Below are positions 31,101-40,924 of a DNA stretch of 64,000 bases, piece by piece; the stretch's first letter is position 1; each line of letters opens with the position of its first letter. The DNA is from Podospora pseudoanserina. Taxonomy: Eukaryota; Ascomycota; Sordariomycetes; Sordariales; Podosporaceae. Below the pieces are notes generated by a model that saw nothing but the letters and a program-made list of their open reading frames with translations, made no database searches and was not told the DNA's origin. The stretch is taken from the NCBI RefSeq assembly GCF_035222485.1, contig NW_026946672.1, positions 1,054,001-1,118,000 on the forward strand. Reading direction: 5' to 3'. The translations under genes and the position numbers were made by a program.

Positions 31101-32619
31101 ACAAGTCAGCTGAATTTCTTGGGAGACCACAAGGCAGTTCGGCAGGCTGAAATCATCAACAAAACCGACCACTCACCGTCCACCATCACCAAACCCCACG
31201 GCATTTTATTGGGGCTCTTGTTCAACACAGCCTCGGCCTCATAAACCGGCCGCTTTTGGGCTGTGGCTGTCGGGTTCACACGGTCCAAATCCAAGGCGGA
31301 TGAATTGACTGATTGCACCGCCAGCGACGAATCACAGGAAGTGATCAGTGCTTCCTAGCTGCATCCCTCTCTCAAAGTCGCATCGTACTGCAGCGTCAGC
31401 ACTATTTGTCTAAGCAGCAGGAGACAGTCAATTGAGGACGTTTGGTTGTTGGGGGCCGAATTCAAAGTGTCCAAGTGGAACCGGGCAGGACTCAAAGAGC
31501 TTGGAGACATCTCAGTGGTCCACGATCGGTATGATGCATTTGATGCTCTGTGATTGGATGCAAAGCGTGAAGGTCCGTGCAGCCGACGAGGCCTCTTGGC
31601 TTCCTGGGGGCCCAAAGACCGAATCAACGGTGCGGTCCTTGCCTGGGCCCTGCCGGAGCCCCAAAGCCCTACGGGACGAACAGGAAACAAACAGTGGGGC
31701 CACCGGCCGATGAGTCGTTGCAGCAGAGCGGCTGCGCATTCAATGCGCAGCGGAATGGTGGGATGCAGGACAAACCAACGACATTTCTAGGCAGAAAAGC
31801 TCATCGACATTGTGACAAAACATGAATGGCGGCCGCCCTCTTGCTCGGGGAAGGGCGGTCGTCATTTCTCCACTGTATGCTGGGTATGTCTGATTGACAT
31901 TGAAACTGGCATTATCATCAGTTGGCTGTAGCTTGGCTACAGGGAAAACTGCACAAGCATCGAGCGGTCGTACATGCATCTCGACGAGGCTGTGGCTATC
32001 CGCATCCTTGTCCTCACAGCATATTCTCCCTCTTCCCTCCCTTCCGCTGCATGCAGCCGGTGACGTCCACTTGGTGTCCTCAGTTCTAGGGTTCCATCGT
32101 CTGTCTTGTACATTTGGTATAAATGCCCCAGATGCCTGGCTTCCCCAGGGTGACCCCCATCCTATCCCCATAAGGCTGTTGGCTGCCTGCAGGTTTCCTT
32201 AGACGTTGAGCGCGGACCACACTTTAGCGACTTACACACCCACAGACGCCTCATTCCTACTTTCGCCGCATAACCTGACCACTCCCCCCTTCCCCGTCCT
32301 CCCCCTTCCCCTCCCCCTCCCCCGCAATTGGAGTCATCCTTTTTTACACCTGAGTGTCTTGAGATCGAGACCGACCCTCTTTCTTTTTCTCTTCTCTTCC
32401 CTCTCGCCTTTCCATCTACATACTTGACCGGTACTGGTGAGTTGCTCCCCTCCATCATTGTCAATGCTGCTGCCCAAGTGTAATGAATAGCCTGGCTTGA
32501 CCTCGACTGACCACCCATCATTCTGTAGCTGTGTCGAGTATTGCATAGCTACTTGTCTAACTATATAACATCCTTATCCTGGCACTGGCAAGTCCTTGAA
32601 GCTATTCCGATCTTCCGGT
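28105..32619. other. 4.5-kb gene-free region, divergent promoters
   Basis: Lies between the wall-protein gene and the C2H2 regulator, both starting at its edges. Open frames up to 184 codons occur (for example 30559-31113) but none shows conserved-domain features or a convincing splice partner. It has a CT-rich stretch near 32280-32410 before the regulator and a 7/4/7 inverted repeat GGTGCAG/CTGCACC at 30182-30199. It may hold long leader exons or noncoding RNA. Confidence 0.5.
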
Positions 32620-35055
32620 ATGGCCTCCCAGATTAACGCCGTCGGCGTCGCCTCGACACCACCACATGTCTGCTCCCACTGCAAAAAGTCCTTCGCCCGC
32701 CACTGTGATCTCAACAAGCACGCAAAGTCCCACAGCAGACCATACAAGTGCCTGTACACAAACTGCAAGTATCACGAGCATGGCTGGCCAACCGCCAAGG
32801 AGCTGGAACGACATGTCAATGACAAGCACTCGCCATCTCCTAGAACCTATGCGTGCCTGTATCAGCCATGCCCATACCGGTCGAAACGGGAATCGAACTG
32901 CAAACAACACATGGAGAAAGCCCACAAGTGGAAGTATGTGAGGAGCAAGTCAAACGGCAAGCGACTACCGACCACAGGCCAGTCCGATATCGTCTACCGT
33001 CTGAAGACCGATGAAGCCACTCTTGGGGTCCGGAACTTTGGCCCAAGTCCCATCTCACCGCAGCCGCCATTAATACCACCACGTGGCCATGATTTCGTTC
33101 TTTACGACGACGACCAGCAAGAAGATGCCTTTGGCGAGGAGGACGACGAGGCTTATTCTGGGTTCCAGGACCCGGAAGGATTCCAGTCTTACCTCCCATG
33201 GAACTCCCCAAATACTCGCGTCCGGCAAGCCGAGTCCGTGATCGATTCCTGCAACGATACTCTCGAGAGGCCGCTGGGCTCAGAGTTCTACGGCAGCGGA
33301 CTTCTGGATCCAAGACTTTCATCTTATCAAACGCCTCCAGGCTCGGAATCTCATCGCACCCCTGATACGCCCTGCCTTGATATTGCGGCTGCGATCAAAG
33401 TCGAGTCTCCAACCGTGACAATGGACTTCTTTTCGCCACCAAAACGGAAATATGAGGCTGTCGATGGGTCATCACAAGAGTCGAAGCCTACCACCAACGC
33501 AACCCGTGGAGCTTCAAATCCCAGAGCGCACCGCGCAACTTCCGGTCCAGCCAAGAGCACTCCCAACCGCAGAGACAGCTTCGATGAAGACGGCCACCGC
33601 CCAACTAAGAAGGCAAGGCAAATGCCCGTGGAGGATTTCAGCGACACGAGCATGCCGGATATCTTTCGATTTGCCCACCCGACTATCTAGTATGTGTTGA
33701 GCTTCAGTCCCGCACGCAGAAAACGTCTGCTAACATCCTGTTTCAAAAGTGACAGAGACCAGAAGGAGACGTATTCCCCATGCCACACAGTTCACAGGGA
33801 TATTTCCACTCTGGTGTGAGTAAGCCCATGTCCAGCATAGTCCCAGACTCCGTTAACACTGGCGGGTAGACGACATCTGAGCAGGCCGGCGCATCGTTTC
33901 AAGGTCACCGATCGGTTCATTTCATCCTTTGATCAAGACGAGAACTTTCGTCATCCGAGAGTTGGTGTTTGCCGTTGGTGCTGGTTGACATTTACGGACC
34001 GATCCGAATTCGAGTACCATGTCTCAAATCCGTGCGAGAAGGTCTCTAAAGGGAAGCGAGAGAAGTGGAGGGTTCTTTTGAACAGCTTCACTCCCCTGGT
34101 TGATCTGCCGGTCCATACACAGTCAACTTTCGACGTGGTTCGGGAAAGCGAGGAGGATGGTTGGGATCGGCTGTCGAGAGGGCTGGAACAGTCGCCAGAG
34201 GTTGATGGTAGCACTTGTGCTCCGGAGACATCTCCGGCTTTGGTCTACCCAACCACTCATGGAGAATTTGTCTCCATGACGGAACACCAAAGGCTCCTAA
34301 AGGAGCATCAAGCACTCCAGGAGAAGCATCGTCAACTACTTGGCCAGGTCACACAGGCCATGTACGCCCAGCAGGTCTGCGACAACGCCAGGACCCAGTC
34401 TCTTGATGCTCGGGACAACATGCTCCTCGCAGCCATGTCGCGAGAGGCTCACAAGGGGTCGGCCCTGGCTCATCAACAACGCAAACTTTCGGACCGGGAC
34501 AATCTCGTGCAGCACATGGACTCTCAATCCACGGATGTTGACGTCCAGGGCTTTCTGGAAGAAGTCGAGAGCGCCCACAAGGGCCTGTCGAGGCAAGATT
34601 CTGGCTTGAGCACCACATCCCGTTCGACCATCCACCACGTCCCGCCAAGCCCACCGGTCAAGTCTCTCGACTATGTTGATGACGACCAGCAAAATGCGGC
34701 TCATGGCTCCGGCAGCCAAAACGCCAGGAAACAGCCTACGTCTCATGCCGACTCGGGCTACGCAACAGAAGGCAGACGCGGCAGCCTCGCCGAGCTGGGC
34801 CTGTCTACCGTTGCGGGGGTGGCCACGTCAGCAATGATGCATCACCCTCACCACTCCATGACGACGGCAACGACGACTGATGATACGTTTATGAAGGATA
34901 TGTTTATGAGCACCGGTCATGATGAGGAGCAGCATTCGCAAGAGCAGACTCAGCACCATCTTCTTGATACTAGCTTGACGGACCCTTTTCTTGACTATGG
35001 ATTTCCTTCGACGAGCCAGTTAGAGGCTGATTTGGAGTTTGGTTTTCCTATCTAA
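32620..35055 (+). CDS. C2H2 zinc-finger transcription factor, fungal type
   Basis: Exons 32620-33689, 33750-33815 and 33870-35055 encode 773 residues. Three N-terminal C2H2 fingers are seen: C18/C21/H34/H38, C44/C49/H65/H70 and C79/C84/H97/H102, the last two with a five-residue Cys spacing. An acidic, disordered middle follows, with a likely nuclear signal RRDS...RPTKKAR. A fourth finger-like motif, C413-X2-C416-X12-H429-X4-C434 (CRWCWLTFTDRSEFEYH), lies after the second splice. A short coiled coil at about 515-540 contains HQRLLKEHQALQEKHRQLL. The introns are 60 and 54 nt, and the second donor is GT|GTGAGT. I expect a nuclear DNA-binding regulator; targets are unknown. Confidence 0.87.
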
Positions 35056-35960
35056 AGTCATTTCCTTTTAGTATTTTCTTTCAATCCATCTAGAAACACA
35101 TCTAGATTTGTGGGTTTTATTTTATTTTCTTCTTTTTTTCTCTTTGGTTTATCTGGGCGGCTTTTCTGTCACTTTTGATAAACATTTGGGTAGCGATTAG
35201 CGGGTAGCAGGATCTCCTCTTTTTCTAGTCCGTCGGGTACGGTATTTCCGCTCTCTTAAAATCACGGGTTTATGTGATATGGTTTATGGATTGGTTGTCA
35301 TGGGATATATGTACTTATGTAAGAACAGGGGGTGGCAAAGATATCGGGGATTGGTATACATCAAGGCTCACAGCTACATATATCAAGGAACAATCCCCCC
35401 AAAAAACACGGCAACAAAACAGACATTGAGTGGTGTATAGATTCCCAACTCTGTTTCTTTTTGGTTTTGTATACGTTGAACAGGAGAGAGAGAGTTATGC
35501 ATATCTTTGTCATACCGTACACTGCAGGATATGACGGATAGTTTAGTTTGACAAACGAACACAAGGAAATAAATAAACAAGATATCATCTGCCGAGTTTT
35601 CTTCCTGGTGGTCCTTCAGTTCAGAATGTCGAGTTTGAATTTATATCAATACCTCATTGGTTAGATGGGTGAATCCTTCCATAAGGCAACTTTTGCCAAG
35701 AGAGAATGGAGTTTACGGCAGGGGCAACCCCTGTCTGGTTCCGGCAACGCCAAGACATGGGATTCAACCTCGCCTTGACGACGCGGCCGTGATCGTGCTT
35801 TGCGACAACTTCAACTTTTACTCAGTTTTGGTCATTTTTTGCGTTTATCGCCCTACATTTGCCGTATCATTTGTTGCATACCATCATCAGTGATACACTA
35901 ATCATGCCCTCCTAACCCTTTCTTGTTTATATATTCCCCCCTCCCATCCCCCCCCGAAAA
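35056..35960. other. Intergenic
   Basis: Holds the T-rich 3' flank of the C2H2 gene and the upstream region of the PGAP4-like gene, with a C-rich leader just before ATG 35961. A CATCTAGA direct repeat lies near 35087 and 35099. No gene seen. Confidence 0.6.
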
Positions 35961-37226
35961 ATGAACCTCACGATCCCTCGCCTAAACCTCCTCTTCCTCG
36001 TCGTCTGGCTCCTCCTCCTTCTCATCTCGTACCTCAACTCCTACGACGACCCCTCCTCCATCTTTTATTCCGAAACCGCATCCTACACCCCTCGGCACAG
36101 CAAACTCCTCTCTCACCAAGCCGATTTATACCTCGCCAACCCGCCCCCTAGACCTCCTCCCCCCTCCGACGAAAACGACAACAAATTCCTCTGTATCGGC
36201 ATCCCCTCCATAAACCGCACCACCCAGTCCTTCCTCAAGCACACAATCGGCACCCTCCTCCTCCCCCTCTCCCCCGCCCAGCGTTCGTCGGTCCACTTGG
36301 TTGTCTTGCTAGCCGACCGTCCAGCGGCAAAACACAGCGCGTATGGGGAGGGGTGGTTGGAGAAGGTTGTTGATGAGGTTCTCATTTACGATGACCCGCC
36401 ACCTTCTGAGGCGGGGGTATACAAAAAGGTGCCGTTTGAGCTTGTGGACGGCCGAGAAAGGGGGAAGACGAGGGTTGAAAACATGAGGCTGGATCACTCC
36501 CTGTTGGTGGAGACTTGTATGAACCATGGGAGTGAGTATTTCGCCTTGGTGGAGGATGATGTTGTCGCTTCAGGGGATTGGCTTACCCGACTGAACAAAG
36601 GGTTGGGGTTTCTGGAGGGGAGGAAAGGGGAGGAAGAGTGGTTGTATCTGAGGTTGTTTCACTCGGAACTGTTGATGGGGTGGAATAGTGAGGAGTGGAG
36701 GACGTACCTCGGTTGGTCGTGCACAGTCTACGCGATTGTGCTCGTCTCGTTTTTGGTGCTACGATCAAAAAGGTGGTTGTGTTTTGGGAGGTTGGGGAGG
36801 CAGAACGCGGATGTGTTTCGGTATGCGACTGCGATGGTGTTTGGTCTTTGGCTGCCGGCGTTGATTGCGCTGTGGTTTCTTTCTGGGAGGGTTTCGACAA
36901 GTAGGATCAACCCTTTCGCTTGGACGTCGCACGGGGTGAGGGAGATGATGAACTATGGGTGTTGCGCGCAGGGGCTGGTGTTCCCTAGGAGGCAGCTCCC
37001 TGGGGTTTTTAAGCTGATGAGGTACCCGCCTTATCGGTTTCCGGGGGATATGATACTGGAGGGGTACGCGGGGGATCACGGGCTCAGAAAGTGGGCATTG
37101 GATCCGAGTGTGCTTCAGCATGTGGGCTTTACCGAGAGCTCGGCCGGGCCGAGGAGGGCGGAGGTGTGGAACTTTAGTTTTGAGAGGTTGACTCCAAAGA
37201 CGACGGGTTGGGGGTGGGGGGGTTAG
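35961..37226 (+). CDS. PGAP4-like GPI-glycan glycosyltransferase
   Basis: A single exon of 421 residues. The N-terminal anchor (about 9-26, LLFLVVWLLLLLISYL) gives type II topology. A GT-A-like domain has IGIPSINRTTQSFLKHTIGT, LVVLLADRP and the acidic metal-binding motif EDDV at 198-201. Two membrane helices (about 252-270 and 288-310) interrupt the domain, and the fold resumes with FPGDMILEGYAGDHGLRKWAL. A GT domain split by two membrane helices is the hallmark of PGAP4/TMEM246, which adds GalNAc to the GPI glycan in the Golgi of animals. By that likeness this should modify GPI anchors in the Golgi; the sugar used in fungi is not known to me. Confidence 0.75.
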   Translation: MNLTIPRLNLLFLVVWLLLLLISYLNSYDDPSSIFYSETASYTPRHSKLLSHQADLYLANPPPRPPPPSDENDNKFLCIGIPSINRTTQSFLKHTIGTLLLPLSPAQRSSVHLVVLLADRPAAKHSAYGEGWLEKVVDEVLIYDDPPPSEAGVYKKVPFELVDGRERGKTRVENMRLDHSLLVETCMNHGSEYFALVEDDVVASGDWLTRLNKGLGFLEGRKGEEEWLYLRLFHSELLMGWNSEEWRTYLGWSCTVYAIVLVSFLVLRSKRWLCFGRLGRQNADVFRYATAMVFGLWLPALIALWFLSGRVSTSRINPFAWTSHGVREMMNYGCCAQGLVFPRRQLPGVFKLMRYPPYRFPGDMILEGYAGDHGLRKWALDPSVLQHVGFTESSAGPRRAEVWNFSFERLTPKTTGWGWGG

Positions 37227-37961
37227 GAGATTCTCTCTGCTTTGATCCGTCGGGGTTGGGTGTGGCGTTTGTGGGTGTGTTTTAGTACGGCGTCAATGAT
37301 CATAATATTTGGATACCATACTACTGTTTCAAAGCATCGAACATGCAAAGTGGGACGACGGTGACCACAGTGACCACGGTGACGACGATGTGGTGGTCAA
37401 CAAAAAGTCAACAATGGTAGCGGGACGATGCCGATGACAGCAGCCAACAGCGCGACCACACCTTAGATACCCCAGGTCTGCACCAGCTTTCAGCGAAGTA
37501 ACTAACGTAGTCTATGTCAGGATCTCTAGCTCAGTGGTCAATCAGTATCTGACTGCAACCGACTGGCCATCGGTTGCCAAAAAGAGAACATCCACCAGAG
37601 CTCTTCGCTTTAGGTAGTGGGTTCGAGTTCCTACTCCAAACCCTTTTCTACATTTATCTTTCCTGTTTTACTTTTCTTTGGCTGGCAGTGTTGCTCCTCT
37701 GCACCTGCGACCTGGGACAGGGAGATGAGATGAAATGGGCCAAGTACACACAGGCCCAACCAGGTATTAATGAAGCTAACCTCATGATGAATTTAATAGT
37801 ATCCTATCTGTCGTTGTGAATCTTCTCTCTAAGCTTTCGACTTGTCAACCTAATCTGAACAAACTAGCAACCACTGATTTTCCCAACACCAGACACCTGT
37901 AACGCCACATGATGCTGCCGCCCACTGCAATGCTATTGAAAAACATAAAACCAAGCATCAA
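37227..37961. other. Convergent intergenic region with a tRNA-like element
   Basis: Holds a short GGTGACCAC-type 9-bp tandem repeat at about 37358-37385, a tRNA-like element at 37520-37640 and the 3' flanks of two convergent genes. Confidence 0.6.
37520..37640 (+). other. tRNA-like element with enlarged spacing (pseudo-tRNA or SINE head)
   Basis: GGATCTCTAGCTCAGTGGTCA matches a tRNA 5' end and A box. A perfect 8-bp hairpin GCAACCGA/TCGGTTGC encloses the 7-nt loop CTGGCCA, which reads as an anticodon loop with T33 and GGC (Ala). A B box GTGGGTTCGAGTTCC follows at 37617-37631, too far from the A box for a normal tRNA unless there is an insert. The acceptor ends do not pair, so a working tRNA is unlikely. 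Confidence 0.4.
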
Positions 37962-40193
37962 TCACAGTCTAATCCTCCCCTGCCCACCACCGCTGCTGCT
38001 ACTCCCATCACCACCGCCACCAAACCACCTCCTGATATCTCCTCCACCATTGCCACTACCGCCCCCGTTATCATCCCCACCCATCCACTTTGGTTTCTTG
38101 ATCCCCTCCCCAAACCCCTTGAACCAATCGGGTGTGTCAAACGTGTCAATCGTGTTCTTCATCCTATGCCCCAGCGCCTCGAAGAAGTTTTCGTCATCTC
38201 CGTCATTGCTCAGCGTCACCTGCCCCCTGTCCCTCCCTACCCGGCGAGCAGAAGTATTGGCCTGATGTCTACTCCCGCCACCTCCCGAAGTAGGAGAGGT
38301 AGCAAAAGGCGTAGTCGGCGCCCTCGCCGAGCTACCAGTCGACGACCTCGGGATCGACAAAATTGGCCCACCCCTCCTGCCGCCACCACCATTCGTCGAT
38401 GAGCCCAGCTCTGCCCTCCTGTTATTCCTCACCGACGCCGAAGTCCCATTCAGCTCCCTCTCAATCAGATCCCTCCCTTCCCTCCAAGAGCCCGTACCAT
38501 AAAACCTCTCCTCCTCCCCCTCTCCATCATCTTCATCCTCCCCACCCATGCCAAACGCAGCCCCAAACCCAAACATGGTCTGCACTTTGCCGTACAGCCC
38601 AAACAAGGTCGCAAAAACAGGCAACAGAATAAACGCCGGGAACAGATAGTTGAACCACTCCCCCAGCGGCGTCAAATCAATCAGCTTGCCCAAAAACCCA
38701 TAAAACACCGTGTCCTTGTAGAGCGCGCTCCCCAAAAACGTCATAAAGTTGTAACTCAACGGCACGCTCAACCTCGCCACCTGGCTGGCATACCAGAACG
38801 CGCTCTCCGGCGCCGTGTTCCTCTTGACCAACGCCCTCCCCCTCCAGACCTTAACCTCCGTAATCGAAATCAACGCCGCGGCACACATGTACAGCAGCCA
38901 AAACGCCGCGATCGCCTGCCCCGCCAACCCAACCTGTCCTCCGCTCTCTCCCAGAGGATCGTGATGAATAACCGTATACCGAATCACCGACAGACTCGGA
39001 AACAAATCCTTGACCAACTCAGACCAAACAATGCAAACAGACGCCAACCCCAAAACCCCACCCAGCGCCATCCTCAAGTACGGCGCAACATGATAATGAA
39101 ACAGGTATCTGGTGTAAGGAGTAAACAAGCTCGCCCTCTCCCACAAGCTCGTCGACCCCGCCGTTCTCGTCCCCTTCCCAAAATCCAACCTCTTGCTCCC
39201 CGCCGAGTCCAAAATCGCCTGCGTCCTCACCACCTCCTCCAACAGCCTATTCCACTCACTCCCATACCTCGACCTCGTATGCCTCGCCCTGACCAAATCC
39301 CTCGTCAGCTCCGCCAGCCACTTCTCCGTAATCACATTCGGCAACCCCCTCTCATTCCCCGTCCCCCTAACCGCCCGTCTGGCATTGCTCGGAGTCATCT
39401 GCGCCTCCAGACTGACCATATCAACCAACTCCTCAATCCAATCCCTAAACAACTCCGCGCTCCCCCCTTTACGCCGTCCCAACTCCCCAACCTGCAGTTC
39501 CAAATCCTCAAGCTCCATCTCCGCATCCTCCATCTTCTCGTATATCCTCGGCGCGTGGCACTGCAGCCTCCTCAACCTCCCGCTCACATCGGCCGACCTA
39601 AACAGCCGCCGCGGTATCGACACCAACCCGTGACCCATGAGGTAGATGGCAAGAATCAAACCCCAGCAGTACGCCAGCGCCATGATCGTGCCCTTGAGAC
39701 TGGCGTCGAACTTCCCGTAGGACCAGAGGACATAGACAAACCCCACCAGCCCTGACCCAAAGACGACGGCATAGTACTGCGCGTTTGCGCGGAGGGAGTC
39801 GAGGACCTTGGCTTTCGGCTCGCGGAAGCCAGAGTCGGAGTACTCGGCCAGGATGGGGAGGATGAACCACGTGAGCGCAAAGGTGAGCCAGTAGGTGATT
39901 CGCCAGCCTACGCGGAGGGCGGCGGGTGGGAGCCAGATTCCTTTTGGGATGGGGGAGGAGGATGATGAGTCGAGGGGGGAGGCGAGGTCGATTGGGACGA
40001 GGAGGCCGATGGAGGCGGGGAGGAAGAGGGCGAAGAAGACGGGGAGGAGGAGGTAGGCGGGGGTTGTGCGGAGGGGGAGGTAGTGGCGGAGGATGAGGAG
40101 GACTGTGATGGAGATGAGGAGGAGGGAGAGGAGGGAGAAGGTTTCGGAGAGGACGGGGGAGGGGGAGGGGGCTGCTGTCGAGGTCGTGATCAT
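37962..40193 (-). CDS. LMBR1-family multi-pass membrane protein
   Basis: A single exon; from the ATG at 40193 it gives 743 residues. The frame is open to an ATG at 40361, but the extra 56 residues are Pro-rich and unlike the family, so I prefer MITTSTAAPSP. Nine hydrophobic helices are seen, five before and four after a large cytosolic loop with a coiled coil (MEDAEMELEDLELQVGELGR). The second half has WERASLFTPYTRYLFHYH and YNFMTFLGSALYKDTVFYGF, typical of LMBR1/LMBRD2 proteins. A long Gly/Ser-rich disordered C-terminus follows. Relatives act as lipocalin-receptor-like or receptor-trafficking proteins at the plasma or endosomal membrane; the fungal role is unknown. Confidence 0.85.
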   Translation of the reverse strand: MITTSTAAPSPSPVLSETFSLLSLLLISITVLLILRHYLPLRTTPAYLLLPVFFALFLPASIGLLVPIDLASPLDSSSSSPIPKGIWLPPAALRVGWRITYWLTFALTWFILPILAEYSDSGFREPKAKVLDSLRANAQYYAVVFGSGLVGFVYVLWSYGKFDASLKGTIMALAYCWGLILAIYLMGHGLVSIPRRLFRSADVSGRLRRLQCHAPRIYEKMEDAEMELEDLELQVGELGRRKGGSAELFRDWIEELVDMVSLEAQMTPSNARRAVRGTGNERGLPNVITEKWLAELTRDLVRARHTRSRYGSEWNRLLEEVVRTQAILDSAGSKRLDFGKGTRTAGSTSLWERASLFTPYTRYLFHYHVAPYLRMALGGVLGLASVCIVWSELVKDLFPSLSVIRYTVIHHDPLGESGGQVGLAGQAIAAFWLLYMCAAALISITEVKVWRGRALVKRNTAPESAFWYASQVARLSVPLSYNFMTFLGSALYKDTVFYGFLGKLIDLTPLGEWFNYLFPAFILLPVFATLFGLYGKVQTMFGFGAAFGMGGEDEDDGEGEEERFYGTGSWREGRDLIERELNGTSASVRNNRRAELGSSTNGGGGRRGGPILSIPRSSTGSSARAPTTPFATSPTSGGGGSRHQANTSARRVGRDRGQVTLSNDGDDENFFEALGHRMKNTIDTFDTPDWFKGFGEGIKKPKWMGGDDNGGGSGNGGGDIRRWFGGGGDGSSSSGGGQGRIRL

Positions 40194-40924
40194 CGTGGGT
40201 GGTGGTGGAGGTGGGTGGGCATAGTCGATTTGTGGTGGTGGATCTGGTGAGTATCGAGTGTACCGCAGAGGTGAATGGCTGTGTCTGATAAACGCGCAAT
40301 CTCGATATCGAAATTCGATGGTTGCGCAAGGCAAACTTTGGGTCGCCGTTGAAGGGTCCAAGGGCTGGCTGGGACCAGGACATGGACGATTATGTCACAC
40401 CACCGCGGGAAGGCAGGGATTAGATAGTGGTTGGCCCACTGGGCAGCGTCTATCTTTAGCGCGCTTTAATTGGGGCGGCCGGCTGATAAGCTGATAAACC
40501 CCTCAGCCGAGGGGGGCCGGGACATCGCCCATTCTCGTTGCCCGTTACTAACCACAGAGCCAAACTCGACGACGCCTCCAACTGTCGTGATCTGTAAGTC
40601 GTTGGAGAAATGTATTACCATTACTCTATGCTATGTAGCATTCCCAGATGATATGCAGGGTTACGGTGTTATCTGCAGCCATCTCAAAAGGGGAATAAAG
40701 TCCCCACGATCCAAGTAAGGCAAGTGGTTTGACACATTCGACCCAAGACAGGCAGATCCATCCGGATCCGTGACGTTTCTCCATCCAACAGACAAGATCC
40801 TTTCCCCGTGTTCCACCCCGCCTTTGTGCCACGGCTTATCAGGTTATCTACTTGCAGCAGCTTGCAGAAGGAGAGGAGGGGTCGTAAGTGAGTTGAGGCG
40901 AGGAAGGAGACAGAGATACATAAA
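40194..40924. other. Divergent promoter region, LMBR1 and ALDH genes
   Basis: No gene. It holds the GATAAGCTGATAA and CCCCTC/GAGGGG motif at 40485-40514, and further GATA-type TTATC sites near 40837 and 40845 (CTTATCAGGTTATCT). Confidence 0.6.
40485..40514. promoter_or_regulatory. Tandem GATA motif followed by CCCCTC/GAGGGG inverted repeat
   Basis: GATAAGCTGATAA (40485-40497) has two GATA cores 8 bp apart. CCCCTCAGCCGAGGGG (40499-40514) is a 6/4/6 inverted repeat. The GATA part and CCTCRGCC recur at 48093-48117. It lies 290 bp upstream of the LMBR1 start and 410 bp upstream of ALDH. Confidence 0.4.

Noticed and set aside
30559-31113. 184-codon plus-strand frame in the 28-32 kb gap
   Set aside because: No conserved motif or splice partner, and overlapping frames of similar length occur on both strands.
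39598-40383. 261-codon frame overlapping the LMBR1 gene in another frame on the same strand
   Set aside because: A shadow of the biased codon use in the LMBR1 gene; Pro/Arg-rich with no features.
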